From: an uncultured Clostridia bacterium
GTDB lineage: Bacteria; Bacillota; Clostridia; Lachnospirales; CAG-274
Reading direction: 5' to 3'
Length of the DNA: 25,938 nt
Assembly (NCBI GenBank): GCA_947589405.1
Contig: CANQBT010000012.1
Location: 1-25,938, forward strand
Shown here: positions 6,852 to 14,255 of the stretch, piece after piece
Layout: every line of letters starts with the position of its first letter
How positions within the stretch are numbered: the stretch's first letter is position 1
The notes under the pieces: generated by a model
What the model saw: only the letters and a program-made list of their open reading frames with translations
Databases searched by the model: none
Told to the model about the DNA's origin: nothing
Position numbers and translations under genes: made by a program

Positions 6852-7863
6852 AACCATACTTAAGCTCAGGCAAGTGATGAAGGATCTGCCGGACTTTTGC
6901 AGAGAATATTTTATGGATATAGCAAACACCACACAGGCAAGGACACGTCTTGCATATGCCTATGACCTGAGAGTATTTTTCAACTATCTTACTGAGGAAA
7001 GCCCTAAATTTGAAGGCAGAAGCGTAAAGAGCCTTGTGCTTTCGGACTTGGAGAAAATAGAGCTGTCCGACTTAAATGAATTTATGGAATACATAAGCTA
7101 CTATATTTCCGAAGAAGGGCTTGAAAAGGAAAACGGAGAAAACGGAAAATCCCGCAAGCTGGCTGCCGTAAGAGGACTTTTCAAATATTTTTACAGAATT
7201 GAAAAAATAAAGTCCAATCCTGCGGCTCTTGTAAACACGCCTAAGATCCATGAAAAAAACATAGTAAGACTGGAGCCTAACGAAACCGTAGACTTGCTGA
7301 ACGTAATAGAAACAGGAGACAGACTTACCGAAAAGCAAAGGACATACTGCCATATAACAGGCAAAAGAGATCTTGCAATAGTTACTCTGCTGCTTGGCAC
7401 AGGTATGAGAGTATCCGAATGTGTGGGAATAGATATAAACGACATAGATTTTGATACGAACGGCGTAAGGATAATAAGAAAAGGCGGAAAGGAAATGGTC
7501 GTATACTTTGGCGAAGAGGTGGAGGAAGCCCTTAAGGCATATCTTGAAGAAAGAAACGAAATGCACCCTCTTCCCGGAAATGAAAACGCCCTTTTCCTCT
7601 CTACTCAGAAAAAGAGAATAGGCGTAAGGGCAGTACAGAATTTAGTAAAAAAATATGCCGGCGTCACTACGCTCAAAAAAATATCTCCCCATAAGCTGAG
7701 AAGCACATACGGTACGGCTCTTTACAGAGAAACAGGGGATATTTACCTTGTGGCAGACGTGCTGGGACATAAGGACGTAAACACCACAAGAAAGCACTAT
7801 GCACAGATGAGCGATGACAACAGAAGAAATGCGGCAAGGGTAGTAAAGCTGAGAAAGGACTGA
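6817..7863 (+). CDS. Tyrosine recombinase, XerC/D-like
   Basis: The 348-residue protein has an amino-terminal SAM-like DNA-binding domain (about 25-130) and a carboxy catalytic domain with the full tyrosine-recombinase set: R198 in GTGMRVSE, a Lys in RKGGKE, H292 and R295 in HKLR, H318 in GHKD, and nucleophile Y328 in KHYAQ. It should cut and rejoin DNA at a specific site. It starts inside the TtcA-like gene with GAGGGGTGGA before its ATG, and its stop is three bases from the trmD stop on the other strand. No attachment repeats, excisionase or cargo genes surround it, so a housekeeping role such as dimer resolution is more likely than an integrase role; a dif site was not identified. Confidence 0.88.
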   Translation: MKMDYHNEEKNKTILKLRQVMKDLPDFCREYFMDIANTTQARTRLAYAYDLRVFFNYLTEESPKFEGRSVKSLVLSDLEKIELSDLNEFMEYISYYISEEGLEKENGENGKSRKLAAVRGLFKYFYRIEKIKSNPAALVNTPKIHEKNIVRLEPNETVDLLNVIETGDRLTEKQRTYCHITGKRDLAIVTLLLGTGMRVSECVGIDINDIDFDTNGVRIIRKGGKEMVVYFGEEVEEALKAYLEERNEMHPLPGNENALFLSTQKKRIGVRAVQNLVKKYAGVTTLKKISPHKLRSTYGTALYRETGDIYLVADVLGHKDVNTTRKHYAQMSDDNRRNAARVVKLRKD

Positions 7864-7866
7864 AAA

Positions 7867-8550
7867 CTACCGCTTTTTTAAAAGCTCGGGCCTTCTGGCA
7901 GCAGTCCTCTCCAAAGACTGTTCCCTTCTCCATTTTTCAATATTGCCGTGATGACCGCTCAGGAGTATATCCGGCACCCTTCTGCCCATAAATTCCGGCG
8001 GTCTTGTGTATTGAGGATATTCCAGAAGAGCATCTGAAAAGCTTTCCTCCATATGGCTTTCCTCCTTGTTGAGAACTCCCGGTATAAGTCTTGAAACAGC
8101 GTCCATTATCGCCATAGCAGGAAGCTCGCCCCCTGTCAGCACAAAGTCGCCTATTGATATTTCCTCAGTAACTATTTCCTCTATTATTCTTTCATCGACT
8201 CCCTCATAATGTCCGCAGAGAATGACCATATCATCAAGGTGTGAAAGCTCTTCGGCTTTCTGCTGATCGAAGGTCTTTCCCTGAGGACTCATGTATATGA
8301 CAGGACAGTCCTTTGAAAGCCTTTCCTTAATGCTCATGTATGCATCATATATGGGCTGAGCCTGCATTACCATTCCGACTCCTCCGCCATAGGGATAGTC
8401 GTCGACTCTTTTATGCTTGTCCTTTGAAAAATCTCTTATATTTATTGCTTCTATTTCTATAATGCCTTCGTCACAGGCTCTTTTTATTATGGAATGGTTC
8501 ATTCCCGCCTCTATCATTTCGGGAAAGAGCGTCATAATATAAAACTTCAT
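7867..8550 (-). CDS. trmD: tRNA (guanine-37-N1)-methyltransferase
   Basis: TrmD transfers a methyl group from SAM to N1 of G37 next to the anticodon, preventing frameshifts. At 227 residues it is slightly short of the usual 240-250. It shows the knotted SPOUT fold motifs: YGGGVGMVMQ, CGHYEGVDERI, SIGDFVLTGGELPAM (SAM-binding knot) and LLEYPQYTRP (tRNA binding). The start ATG overlaps the rimM stop (TAATG), so the two are translationally coupled. rplS, which often follows trmD, is not present here; instead a convergent recombinase gene ends three bases away. Confidence 0.97.
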   Translation of the reverse strand: MKFYIMTLFPEMIEAGMNHSIIKRACDEGIIEIEAINIRDFSKDKHKRVDDYPYGGGVGMVMQAQPIYDAYMSIKERLSKDCPVIYMSPQGKTFDQQKAEELSHLDDMVILCGHYEGVDERIIEEIVTEEISIGDFVLTGGELPAMAIMDAVSRLIPGVLNKEESHMEESFSDALLEYPQYTRPPEFMGRRVPDILLSGHHGNIEKWRREQSLERTAARRPELLKKR

Positions 8551-9056
8551 TATATGAGTCCCTCCGGCAGTCTTACTGTCATTACCTTTTTTTCAATATC
8601 CACATTGAGTATACAGCTTTTTATTGCAGGTATGAGTATATCCTTGTCATTTCTGCGCTTTATGACATATACGTCATTTGCTCCCGTAAAGAGTATATCG
8701 CCTATTATGCCAAGCTCTGCGCCTTCCTCGTCCTTTACTGTCATATCGTACAGATCCCTTATATAGTACTCGTCCTCTCCGCAGGGTATTGCCATATCCT
8801 CCGTTATTTTCACAACGCTTCCCTTAAAGGTCTCGGCAGTAGTCATATCGTTTACTCCCTTGAGCTTTATAAGAACGAACTGCTTATGGAAGCGTATGCC
8901 CTCAACATCGTATTCCTTTATTGTGCCTCTGTTGTCTATATATACTTTTTTTAAAAGCTTAAAACGGTCAATATCGTCAACTGTAGGCATAATACGCATT
9001 TCTCCCTTTATGCCCTGAGTATTCACAATATTGCCTACCGTAAAATAATTTTCCAT
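8550..9056 (-). CDS. rimM: 16S rRNA processing protein RimM
   Basis: RimM helps mature the 30S head by binding ribosomal protein S19 and the 16S 3' domain. The 168 residues form the amino-terminal RimM beta-barrel (VGNIVNTQGIKGEMRI at 7-22) and the carboxy PRC-barrel (YYIRDLYDMTV onward, ending near VRLPEGLI). GAGG precedes the ATG. It is the first gene after the terminator that follows khpA and overlaps trmD by one base. No convincing promoter was seen in the 88 bases upstream, so it may depend on read-through from khpA. Confidence 0.95.
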   Translation of the reverse strand: MENYFTVGNIVNTQGIKGEMRIMPTVDDIDRFKLLKKVYIDNRGTIKEYDVEGIRFHKQFVLIKLKGVNDMTTAETFKGSVVKITEDMAIPCGEDEYYIRDLYDMTVKDEEGAELGIIGDILFTGANDVYVIKRRNDKDILIPAIKSCILNVDIEKKVMTVRLPEGLI

Positions 9057-9142
9057 ATTTACCTCGTTTTTTTCAATATCCCATATGCCGCCTTTGCAGC
9101 TTGCCGTACATTGTCCACACAGATATTGATATTCTGCATTTC

Positions 9143-9178
9143 TAAAAAAATAAGGAGCTGTCCGACAGGCAGCCCCTT
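9143..9178 (-). terminator. Intrinsic terminator after khpA
   Basis: On the minus strand AAGGGGCTG (9178-9170) pairs with CAGCTCCTT (9160-9152), with one non-Watson-Crick pair and a 9-nt loop, followed by ATTTTTTT. It starts right at the khpA end. Since rimM-trmD is normally in the same unit, it may set the ratio between rpsP-khpA and rimM-trmD transcripts. Confidence 0.8.
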
Positions 9179-9182
9179 CATT

Positions 9183-9410
9183 TTACATAATTTTAACTAC
9201 GACCTTCTTGTCCTCACGTCCGGCAGCGGATTTGATAAAGGTACGGATAGCTTTGGCTATTCTGCCCTGCTTACCTATTACCTTACCAATATCCTCCTGA
9301 GCTACGCTCAGCTCCAGTATGAGGGCGTCGCCGTCCATTCTTTCATTGACGACTACCGCATCGGGATCGTCAACAAGATTTTTGGCAAGAATTTCAAGTA
9401 ATTCCTTCAT
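9183..9410 (-). CDS. khpA: KH-domain RNA-binding protein KhpA
   Basis: A 75-residue single type-II KH domain with the RNA-contacting loop GKVIGKQGRIAKAIR (42-56). It is the YlqC/KhpA protein, which in Firmicutes pairs with KhpB (Jag) and binds many transcripts, affecting cell elongation and division. Its place between rpsP and rimM is the conserved Firmicute order. AGGAGG lies before the ATG. KhpB is not in this window. Confidence 0.93.
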   Translation of the reverse strand: MKELLEILAKNLVDDPDAVVVNERMDGDALILELSVAQEDIGKVIGKQGRIAKAIRTFIKSAAGREDKKVVVKIM

Positions 9411-9441
9411 GGCTGTTTCCTCCTGATATTAGGTATACACC

Positions 9442-9687
9442 TTAGTTTTCATAAACTCCGGCCTTCTTTAACAAAGCCTTTGCAGTATCAGTAGGCTGGG
9501 CGCCATTGCCTAACCACTTCTTAGCCTCCTCAACGTCTACCTTTAATTCGATAGGCTCTGTGCAGGGATTGTAATATCCTAATTCTGCAATTGACATACC
9601 GCCTCTTGGAGTTCTTGAATCAGCTACGACTATTCTATAGAAAGGTGACTTCTTTGCACCCATTCTTGTTAATCTGATCTTTACCAC
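9442..9687 (-). CDS. rpsP: 30S ribosomal protein S16
   Basis: S16 is a small 30S assembly protein binding 16S rRNA. The chosen start is GTG at 9687, giving 81 residues beginning MVKIRLTRMG, the usual S16 amino end, with AAGGAGGTG six bases upstream. A GTG at 9696 would add three residues but lies within that ribosome site, so it cannot be the start. The core is KKSPFYRIVVADSRTPRGG, then IAELGYYNP, and WLGNGAQPTDTA near the carboxy end, all family signatures. It lies between ffh and khpA as in other Firmicutes. Confidence 0.97.
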   Translation of the reverse strand: MVKIRLTRMGAKKSPFYRIVVADSRTPRGGMSIAELGYYNPCTEPIELKVDVEEAKKWLGNGAQPTDTAKALLKKAGVYEN

Positions 9688-9750
9688 AACTTTCACCTCC
9701 TTGGTAATTTAACTGAATATATGTTTAGCTCATATTGAACTAATCAGCTC

Positions 9751-11091
9751 TTAAAATGGAAACTTCATCTTTCCGAATCCAAATCCCTTGCCCCTGCCCA
9801 TGCCGGACATCATCTTCATCATTTTCTTCATTTCATCAAACTGCTTAAGAAGCTTGTTTACCTCCTGTATGCTTCTGCCGCAGCCCTTTGCTATCCTTCT
9901 CTTGCGAGAACCGTTGAGAATATCGGGGTTTTGTCTTTCCTGTTTTGTCATAGACTGTATTATTGCTTCTATATGCTTTGTGGCATTGTCATCTATGTTC
10001 AGATCATCTATATTTATCTTGCCGCCTACGCCGGGAAGCATTTTCATAATATCCTTAAGGGGACCCATTTTCTTTATCTGCTGGAGCTGAGTCAGAAAAT
10101 CGTCAAGATCAAATTCCTGTGTACGCATTTTCTTCTCAAGCTCTTTTGCCTGCTCCTCGTCATAGGCCTGCTGCGCCTTTTCTATAAGGCTGAGCACATC
10201 GCCCATACCAAGTATACGAGAAGCCATTCTCTCAGGATAGAAGGGCTCCAGATCCTCAAGCTTTTCGCCCATACCTACGTATTTAATAGGCTTTCCCGTT
10301 ACCGCCCTTACCGAAAGAGCAGCGCCGCCTCTTGTATCGCCGTCAGTCTTTGTCAGAATGATACCGTCTACTCCCAGCTTTTCATTAAATGTCTGGGCTA
10401 CATTTACTGCGTCCTGACCTGTCATGGCGTCTATTACAAGAAGTATTTCCTGAGGTCTTACCGCATTTTTGATATTGACAAGCTCTTCCATAAGCTCTTC
10501 GTTTATGTGAAGTCGGCCTGCCGTATCTATTATAACTATATCATGACCATTTTCTTTGGCATAGTCAATGGATCTTTCGGAGATCTCAACAGGATCTCCC
10601 TGTCCCATTTCAAATACGGGTATATTATAGGTAGAGCCTACTACCTGGAGCTGCTTCACAGCAGCAGGTCTGTATACGTCACCTGCAACAAGAAGAGGTC
10701 TCTTGCCCTGCTTCCTCAGCTGTCCCGCAAGCTTTCCTGCGGTAGTTGTCTTACCTGCGCCTTGTAGACCTGCCATCATATATACTGTAGGTGACTTAGA
10801 GCTGAATGTCAGCTTGGACTGAGTACTTCCCATAAGCTCTACCAGCTCGTCATTTACTATCTTTATGACCTGCTGTCCCGGATTCAGTCCCGTAAGCACC
10901 TCTTCGCCCACAGCCTTTTCACTTACTTTGTTTATAAAATCCTTAACTATCTTAAAGTTTACATCGGCTTCCAGAAGTGCCAGCTTTACCTCTCTGAGCG
11001 CTGCCTTAACGTCCTTTTCCGTAAGTCTGCCCTTTCCTCTCAGGTTGCTGAAAACCTCCTGAAGCTTTCCTGATAAATTTTCAAAAGCCAT
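9751..11091 (-). CDS. ffh: Signal recognition particle protein Ffh
   Basis: Ffh binds 4.5S/6S-type SRP RNA and signal peptides of nascent membrane proteins and docks with FtsY. In order: the N domain (about 1-85), the GTPase G domain with GLQGAGKTTT (108-117), LLVAGDVYRPAAV, IIDTAGR and LTKTDGD, and the methionine-rich M domain (about 325-446), which has many Met residues around LPGVGG, GSRKRRIAKGCG (RNA-binding helix-turn-helix) and the end MMKMMSGMG. Length 446 is normal. Its ribosome site AGGAGAG overlaps the ylxM stop codon ten bases upstream. Its receptor gene ftsY, often close by, is not in this window. Confidence 0.98.
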   Translation of the reverse strand: MAFENLSGKLQEVFSNLRGKGRLTEKDVKAALREVKLALLEADVNFKIVKDFINKVSEKAVGEEVLTGLNPGQQVIKIVNDELVELMGSTQSKLTFSSKSPTVYMMAGLQGAGKTTTAGKLAGQLRKQGKRPLLVAGDVYRPAAVKQLQVVGSTYNIPVFEMGQGDPVEISERSIDYAKENGHDIVIIDTAGRLHINEELMEELVNIKNAVRPQEILLVIDAMTGQDAVNVAQTFNEKLGVDGIILTKTDGDTRGGAALSVRAVTGKPIKYVGMGEKLEDLEPFYPERMASRILGMGDVLSLIEKAQQAYDEEQAKELEKKMRTQEFDLDDFLTQLQQIKKMGPLKDIMKMLPGVGGKINIDDLNIDDNATKHIEAIIQSMTKQERQNPDILNGSRKRRIAKGCGRSIQEVNKLLKQFDEMKKMMKMMSGMGRGKGFGFGKMKFPF

Positions 11092-11101
11092 ATACTCTCT
11101 C

Positions 11102-11437
11102 CTAGTCGGGAATTTCCTTCAGCAAATTTTTAACAGCGTCAATAGTGTCGCTGCTGTAGTGTTCTTCATTGTCTATCAGTTTAAGGGCTTTTTCTATACA
11201 GCTTTTCCTTTTGATATGCTTCTCCACAAGCATAAGCCTGCTCTCATATTGGTCCAAAAGCTTCTCCGTCCTCTTTATCATATCCTGTACTGCCTGACGG
11301 GTGATCCCTTGCTTTTCGCCTATTTCATTAAGGGAAAGGTCGTCAAAATAGTATGCCGTCATAACATCTCTCTGCTTATCTGTAAGAAGCTCTCCATATA
11401 TATCCACCAATAATGTGATGTAATAAATCCTGTCCAT
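11102..11437 (-). CDS. ylxM: YlxM-family helix-turn-helix protein
   Basis: A small protein of the UPF0122/YlxM family that precedes ffh in most Firmicutes and is thought to modulate SRP function or expression. The 111 residues contain a sigma-factor-like helix-turn-helix: LTDKQRDVMTAYYFDDLSL followed by NEIGEKQGITRQAVQD and a coiled helical tail. A GTG at 11446 would add three residues, but AGGTGA overlaps it and lies five bases before the ATG at 11437, which I take as the start. It heads the ylxM-ffh-rpsP-khpA unit behind a strong promoter. Confidence 0.9.
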   Translation of the reverse strand: MDRIYYITLLVDIYGELLTDKQRDVMTAYYFDDLSLNEIGEKQGITRQAVQDMIKRTEKLLDQYESRLMLVEKHIKRKSCIEKALKLIDNEEHYSSDTIDAVKNLLKEIPD

Positions 11438-11477
11438 ATGAATCACCTGTAAAGTATTTTTCCCTTACACCTAAAAT

Positions 11478-11506
11478 ATAATACTATATACCGCTGTTTT
11501 TGTCAA
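11478..11506 (-). promoter_or_regulatory. Promoter of the ylxM-ffh operon
   Basis: On the minus strand TTGACA (11501-11506) and TATTAT (11478-11483) are separated by exactly 17 bp, about 40 bases before the ylxM start. Confidence 0.8.
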
Positions 11507-11553
11507 GCATAATTTTTCAGAATGTGAATTTACTGTATACACAAATAAACTTA

Positions 11554-11582
11554 TTGCAAAAAACATCATTTAATGATAAAAT
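11554..11582 (+). promoter_or_regulatory. Promoter of the SLH/cohesin gene
   Basis: TTGCAA (11554-11559) and TAAAAT (11577-11582) at 17-bp spacing, 34 bases before the start codon and its GGGAGG ribosome site. It diverges from the ylxM promoter about 50 bp away. Confidence 0.6.
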
Positions 11583-11615
11583 TATTTTATAAATAAAATT
11601 TACAGGGAGGTCATT

Positions 11616-13013
11616 ATGTTAAAGAAAATTACAGCTATTATGCTTGCGGTATGTCTTATGATACCTGCCGTATCATCATTTGCCGCTTCAACTATTACGA
11701 TTAACTGCGTCCAAAGTGAAAACCATGTGGAAATAGGCGACGAATTCTATGCGGATTTCAAGGTAACGGACAACGCTTCCGGCTACAATGCCATGACGGT
11801 ATATGTAGAATACGATCCCAACGTTATACAGCCTGTAGAATGTCAGGTAGATGATATTCCCGACGATCTTATCATATACAGGGACTACAGAGATATAGCT
11901 TATTCTCTCTTTTCATTTACTAATGTAAATTCAAGAATAAGCTTCATTCCCTCCAGAAACGACAGGGATTACAACAGGCTTGGCGACGGAAAGAAAACTG
12001 CCGGTGAAATAGGAATAATAAAGCTGGCAGGCTATCTTGGCGCTACTGAGGTGGTAGACGGCAGACAGCGTATGCTCAACTATGAGGGTACGGGTACTCT
12101 TGTAAGATTCAAGTTCAAAGCAGTAGGCAACGGTTCTACAGACATAGTTATGAGAGACTGCGAAGGCAGCTTCGTATCAGACGACCGTGCTGCCGATCCT
12201 CTTGACTTTGACGTAAGTAACGGATATATTACTGTAGGTGACGGTCAGCCATCAAAGCCCGAGACCGAAACTACCACAAAGTCTGAAGCAACCGAAACAA
12301 CTACCTCCGGCAGCAGCTCCAATTCCAACTCAGGCGGAGGCGGAGGCGGCAGCAGCGCATCAAACGAAACGACTACCGCAGCTGAAGGCGTAACGGAAAC
12401 AACTACCGCAGCTCCTTCATCAGGTGAAGTAACTGTTCCTTCAGAGAATGCTTCAAAGCTTAGCTTTACAGATGTTGCAGACAACTTCTGGGGTAAGGAC
12501 TATATCTATGATATGGCAGCAAAGGGTGTTGTAAACGGTTATCCCGATTCTACATTCAGACCTAACAACAACGTTACAAGAGCAGACTTTATAATAATGC
12601 TCCTTAGAGGTATGGGTATTGATATTACAAGCACTCCTCAGTCCAACTTTACCGATGTGAATGCAGAAAAGTATTATGCAAATGCAGTAGGTATCGCAAA
12701 GGATATGAATATTGCCAGCGGAAACGGTGACGGCACATTCTCACCCGAAAGCAATATTACAAGACAGGATATGATGATACTTGCCAAAAAGGCTCTTGAG
12801 CTGAAGCTTGGCTCTGCTATAACAGGAGATGCTTCCGTTCTCGACCAGTTCGGCGATAAGGCTGAGATCTCTGCCTACGCTGTTGATAGCCTTGCGGCTA
12901 TGGTAAGCGAAGGAATAGTAAACGGCATGGGTAACAACATTGTACCGAAGGCCAATACCACAAGAGTTCAGGCTGTTGTTGTAATAAGCAAGCTTATGGA
13001 TAAAATTTCATAA
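11616..13013 (+). CDS. Secreted protein with cohesin-like module and three SLH motifs
   Basis: The 465-residue protein has a signal peptide (1-23, two Lys then a hydrophobic stretch, SSFAAS cleavage area). Residues about 27-208 form a cohesin-like beta-sandwich: VEIGDEFYADFKVTDNASGY, MTVYVEYDPNVIQPVE, TGTLVRFKFKAV and DFDVSNGYITVGDG. A linker (209-280) rich in Thr, Glu, Ser and a Gly run follows, then three S-layer homology motifs starting near 283 (FTDVADNFWGKDYI), 345 (FTDVNAEKYYANAV) and 408, with the TR end signatures NVTRADF, NITRQDM and NTTRVQA. SLH motifs hold proteins to pyruvylated cell-wall polymer. The layout suggests a surface anchor for one dockerin-bearing partner; binding is inferred, and no dockerin protein is in the window. 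Confidence 0.87.
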   Translation: MLKKITAIMLAVCLMIPAVSSFAASTITINCVQSENHVEIGDEFYADFKVTDNASGYNAMTVYVEYDPNVIQPVECQVDDIPDDLIIYRDYRDIAYSLFSFTNVNSRISFIPSRNDRDYNRLGDGKKTAGEIGIIKLAGYLGATEVVDGRQRMLNYEGTGTLVRFKFKAVGNGSTDIVMRDCEGSFVSDDRAADPLDFDVSNGYITVGDGQPSKPETETTTKSEATETTTSGSSSNSNSGGGGGGSSASNETTTAAEGVTETTTAAPSSGEVTVPSENASKLSFTDVADNFWGKDYIYDMAAKGVVNGYPDSTFRPNNNVTRADFIIMLLRGMGIDITSTPQSNFTDVNAEKYYANAVGIAKDMNIASGNGDGTFSPESNITRQDMMILAKKALELKLGSAITGDASVLDQFGDKAEISAYAVDSLAAMVSEGIVNGMGNNIVPKANTTRVQAVVVISKLMDKIS

Positions 13014-13018
13014 TAATA

Positions 13019-13057
13019 AAAAATCTGTTCCATCGATCCGATGGGACAGATTTTTTT
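13019..13057 (+). terminator. Intrinsic terminator after the SLH/cohesin gene
   Basis: A 17-bp stem, AAAAATCTGTTCCATCG (13019-13035) pairing with 13039-13055 with one G-U pair and a 3-nt loop, is followed by more T to 13057. It is A-rich on the 5' side and could act weakly in the other direction for rnc. Confidence 0.88.
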
Positions 13058-13105
13058 AATTATTGAAAATTTTTGGGGAATATGGACCACAAACAGCCCC
13101 TTAAC

Positions 13106-13124
13106 GGACGATCGATGATCGTCC
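13106..13124. repeat. GGACGATC palindrome
   Basis: GGACGATC-GAT-GATCGTCC followed by CTACAA lies between the SLH gene and rnc. It resembles the module CTTGTAGGGGCGTGCAT at 20857-20873 and its reverse at 25644-25660 in having a short palindrome joined to a CCCTACAA end. The arrangement suggests a dispersed intergenic repeat. Confidence 0.5.
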
Positions 13125-13197
13125 CTACAAATTGGGGCGAAACCAATATATGTTTTAAACGTGACTTACGGAAGGTGCATTCTTGCACAAACAAAAC

Positions 13198-13857
13198 CTA
13201 CATATTTTTTATTGCCTGTGCGGCAGCATTCTGCTCCGCTTCCTTTTTGCTCCTGCCTGAGCCACGTCCGAGTATCCTGCCGTTATGCTTTACAACGGCT
13301 TCAAATTCCTTGCAATGAGCAGGGCCCCTTTCTCCTGTTATTTCATATTCAAGAGGATATATGCTGTCCCTCTGTATCATTTCCTGGAGTACGGTCTTGG
13401 AATCCATTGTTTCAAAGGAGCCTGAGATTTCATCTATCTCACTTCTCAGCATATCCAGTACGAATTTCTCTGCGTTTTCCATTCCTCCGTCAAGATATAT
13501 TGCGCCTATTACAGCCTCTACTGCGTCGGCTATTATAGAGCTTCTCTCTCTTCCCCCTGTCATCTCTTCTCCTCTGCCAAGACAAAGGACTTGATTGATA
13601 TGAAGCTCACGACCCTTTTTGGCAAGCATTGCTTCACACACTACGCTTGCCCTGAGCTTTGTAAGCTTGCCCTCAGGCCACAAAGGAAATCTCTTATATA
13701 TATATTCTCCCGTAATAAGCCCCAATACCGCATCGCCTAAAAATTCAAGACGCTCATTGCATTGTATGTTTCTGTCCTTGTGCTCGTTGGCATAAGAGCT
13801 ATGGCAAAGAGCCGTATTTATAAGCTCCTTGTTTTTAAATTCATAGTCTATATTCAT
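13198..13857 (-). CDS. rnc: Ribonuclease III
   Basis: RNase III cuts double-stranded RNA, chiefly rRNA precursors and some mRNAs. The 219 residues comprise an endonuclease domain with the signature NERLEFLGDAVL (34-45) and the acidic metal ligands E38, D42, D111 and E114 (DAVEAVIGAIYLDGG), followed by a double-stranded RNA-binding domain from about 150 (DSKTVLQEMIQ to GRSKKEAEQNAAAQAI). GGAAAGGA precedes the ATG. It lies after acpP, the usual Firmicute order, but smc and ftsY do not follow; the convergent SLH gene does. A long hairpin in its leader (13879-13914) could be a self-cleavage site. Confidence 0.97.
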   Translation of the reverse strand: MNIDYEFKNKELINTALCHSSYANEHKDRNIQCNERLEFLGDAVLGLITGEYIYKRFPLWPEGKLTKLRASVVCEAMLAKKGRELHINQVLCLGRGEEMTGGRERSSIIADAVEAVIGAIYLDGGMENAEKFVLDMLRSEIDEISGSFETMDSKTVLQEMIQRDSIYPLEYEITGERGPAHCKEFEAVVKHNGRILGRGSGRSKKEAEQNAAAQAIKNM

Positions 13858-13878
13858 AATTATCCTTTCCTAAATATC

Positions 13879-13914
13879 TTAGCTTAGATATCCTTAAAAA
13901 GATATTTAAGCTAA
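13879..13914 (-). promoter_or_regulatory. Stem-loop in the rnc leader
   Basis: TTAGCTTAGATATC (13879-13892) pairs with GATATTTAAGCTAA (13901-13914) over 14 positions, one of them a G-U pair on one strand, around an 8-nt loop. It ends 10 bases upstream of the rnc ribosome site. No T-run follows. A structured rnc leader cut by RNase III itself is the known autocontrol in Escherichia coli; a similar role here is inference. Confidence 0.55.
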
Positions 13915-13931
13915 AACATTTATAAAATTTA

Positions 13932-13952
13932 TGCTGCGGCAAAACCGCAGCA
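13932..13952 (-). terminator. Possible weak terminator between acpP and rnc
   Basis: TGCTGCGG (13932-13939) and CCGCAGCA (13945-13952) form a perfect 8-bp GC-rich stem with a 5-nt loop, 16 bases after the acpP stop. The following minus-strand sequence is TAAATTTTATAAA, AT-rich but without a clean T-run, so termination is probably partial. This would lower rnc relative to the abundant acpP message. Confidence 0.5.
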
Positions 13953-13967
13953 CAGAATTTAAGTATT

Positions 13968-14192
13968 TTAAGCCTGAGCCTCGTTGATGCACTTGATTAC
14001 ATCGGCAACAGTCTTAATGTCAGCAGATTTCTCATTATCAAACTCTACATCGAATTCTTCCTCCAATGTGTTGATAACCTGGAAAAGATCCAAAGAATCA
14101 GCATCTAAATCCTCAAAGGTCGTATCCAATGTGATCTCGCTCTCATCTCTGCCAAGCTCCTCAGCAATAATAGCTATTACCTTTTCTTCCAT
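13968..14192 (-). CDS. acpP: Acyl carrier protein
   Basis: ACP carries growing acyl chains in fatty acid synthesis on a phosphopantetheine arm. The 74-residue acidic four-helix protein has the attachment site DLDADSLD with Ser33 as the modified residue, and typical end KTVADVIKCINE. AAGGAGGG lies before the ATG. It follows plsX but has its own promoter and a leader of about 55 nt with two inverted repeats, fitting separate high expression. Confidence 0.97.
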   Translation of the reverse strand: MEEKVIAIIAEELGRDESEITLDTTFEDLDADSLDLFQVINTLEEEFDVEFDNEKSADIKTVADVIKCINEAQA

Positions 14193-14211
14193 AACTAAAA
14201 TCCCTCCTTGG

Positions 14212-14248
14212 ATATTTATTATTAATAAATATGTGACAAGTGTTTGTC
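14212..14248 (-). promoter_or_regulatory. Inverted repeats in the acpP leader
   Basis: Directly downstream of the -10 box lies GACAA-GTGT-TTGTC (14235-14248), and next to it ATATTTATT-ATT-AATAAATAT (14212-14232). The first overlaps the expected transcription start, a good place for a repressor; the second reaches the ribosome site. The first does not match the FapR or FabT operators as I know them. Regulator unknown. Confidence 0.45.
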
Positions 14249-14255
14249 TAATAAT

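Noticed and set aside
6817..7863. Tyrosine recombinase as the integrase of an integrative element
   Set aside because: No attachment repeats, tRNA target, excisionase, relaxase or cargo genes; it is tightly linked to a housekeeping-type gene and surrounded by conserved genes.
13073..13538. Plus-strand reading frames over rnc
   Set aside because: They lie antisense to an intact, well-supported rnc gene and start in repeat sequence, with no family features.
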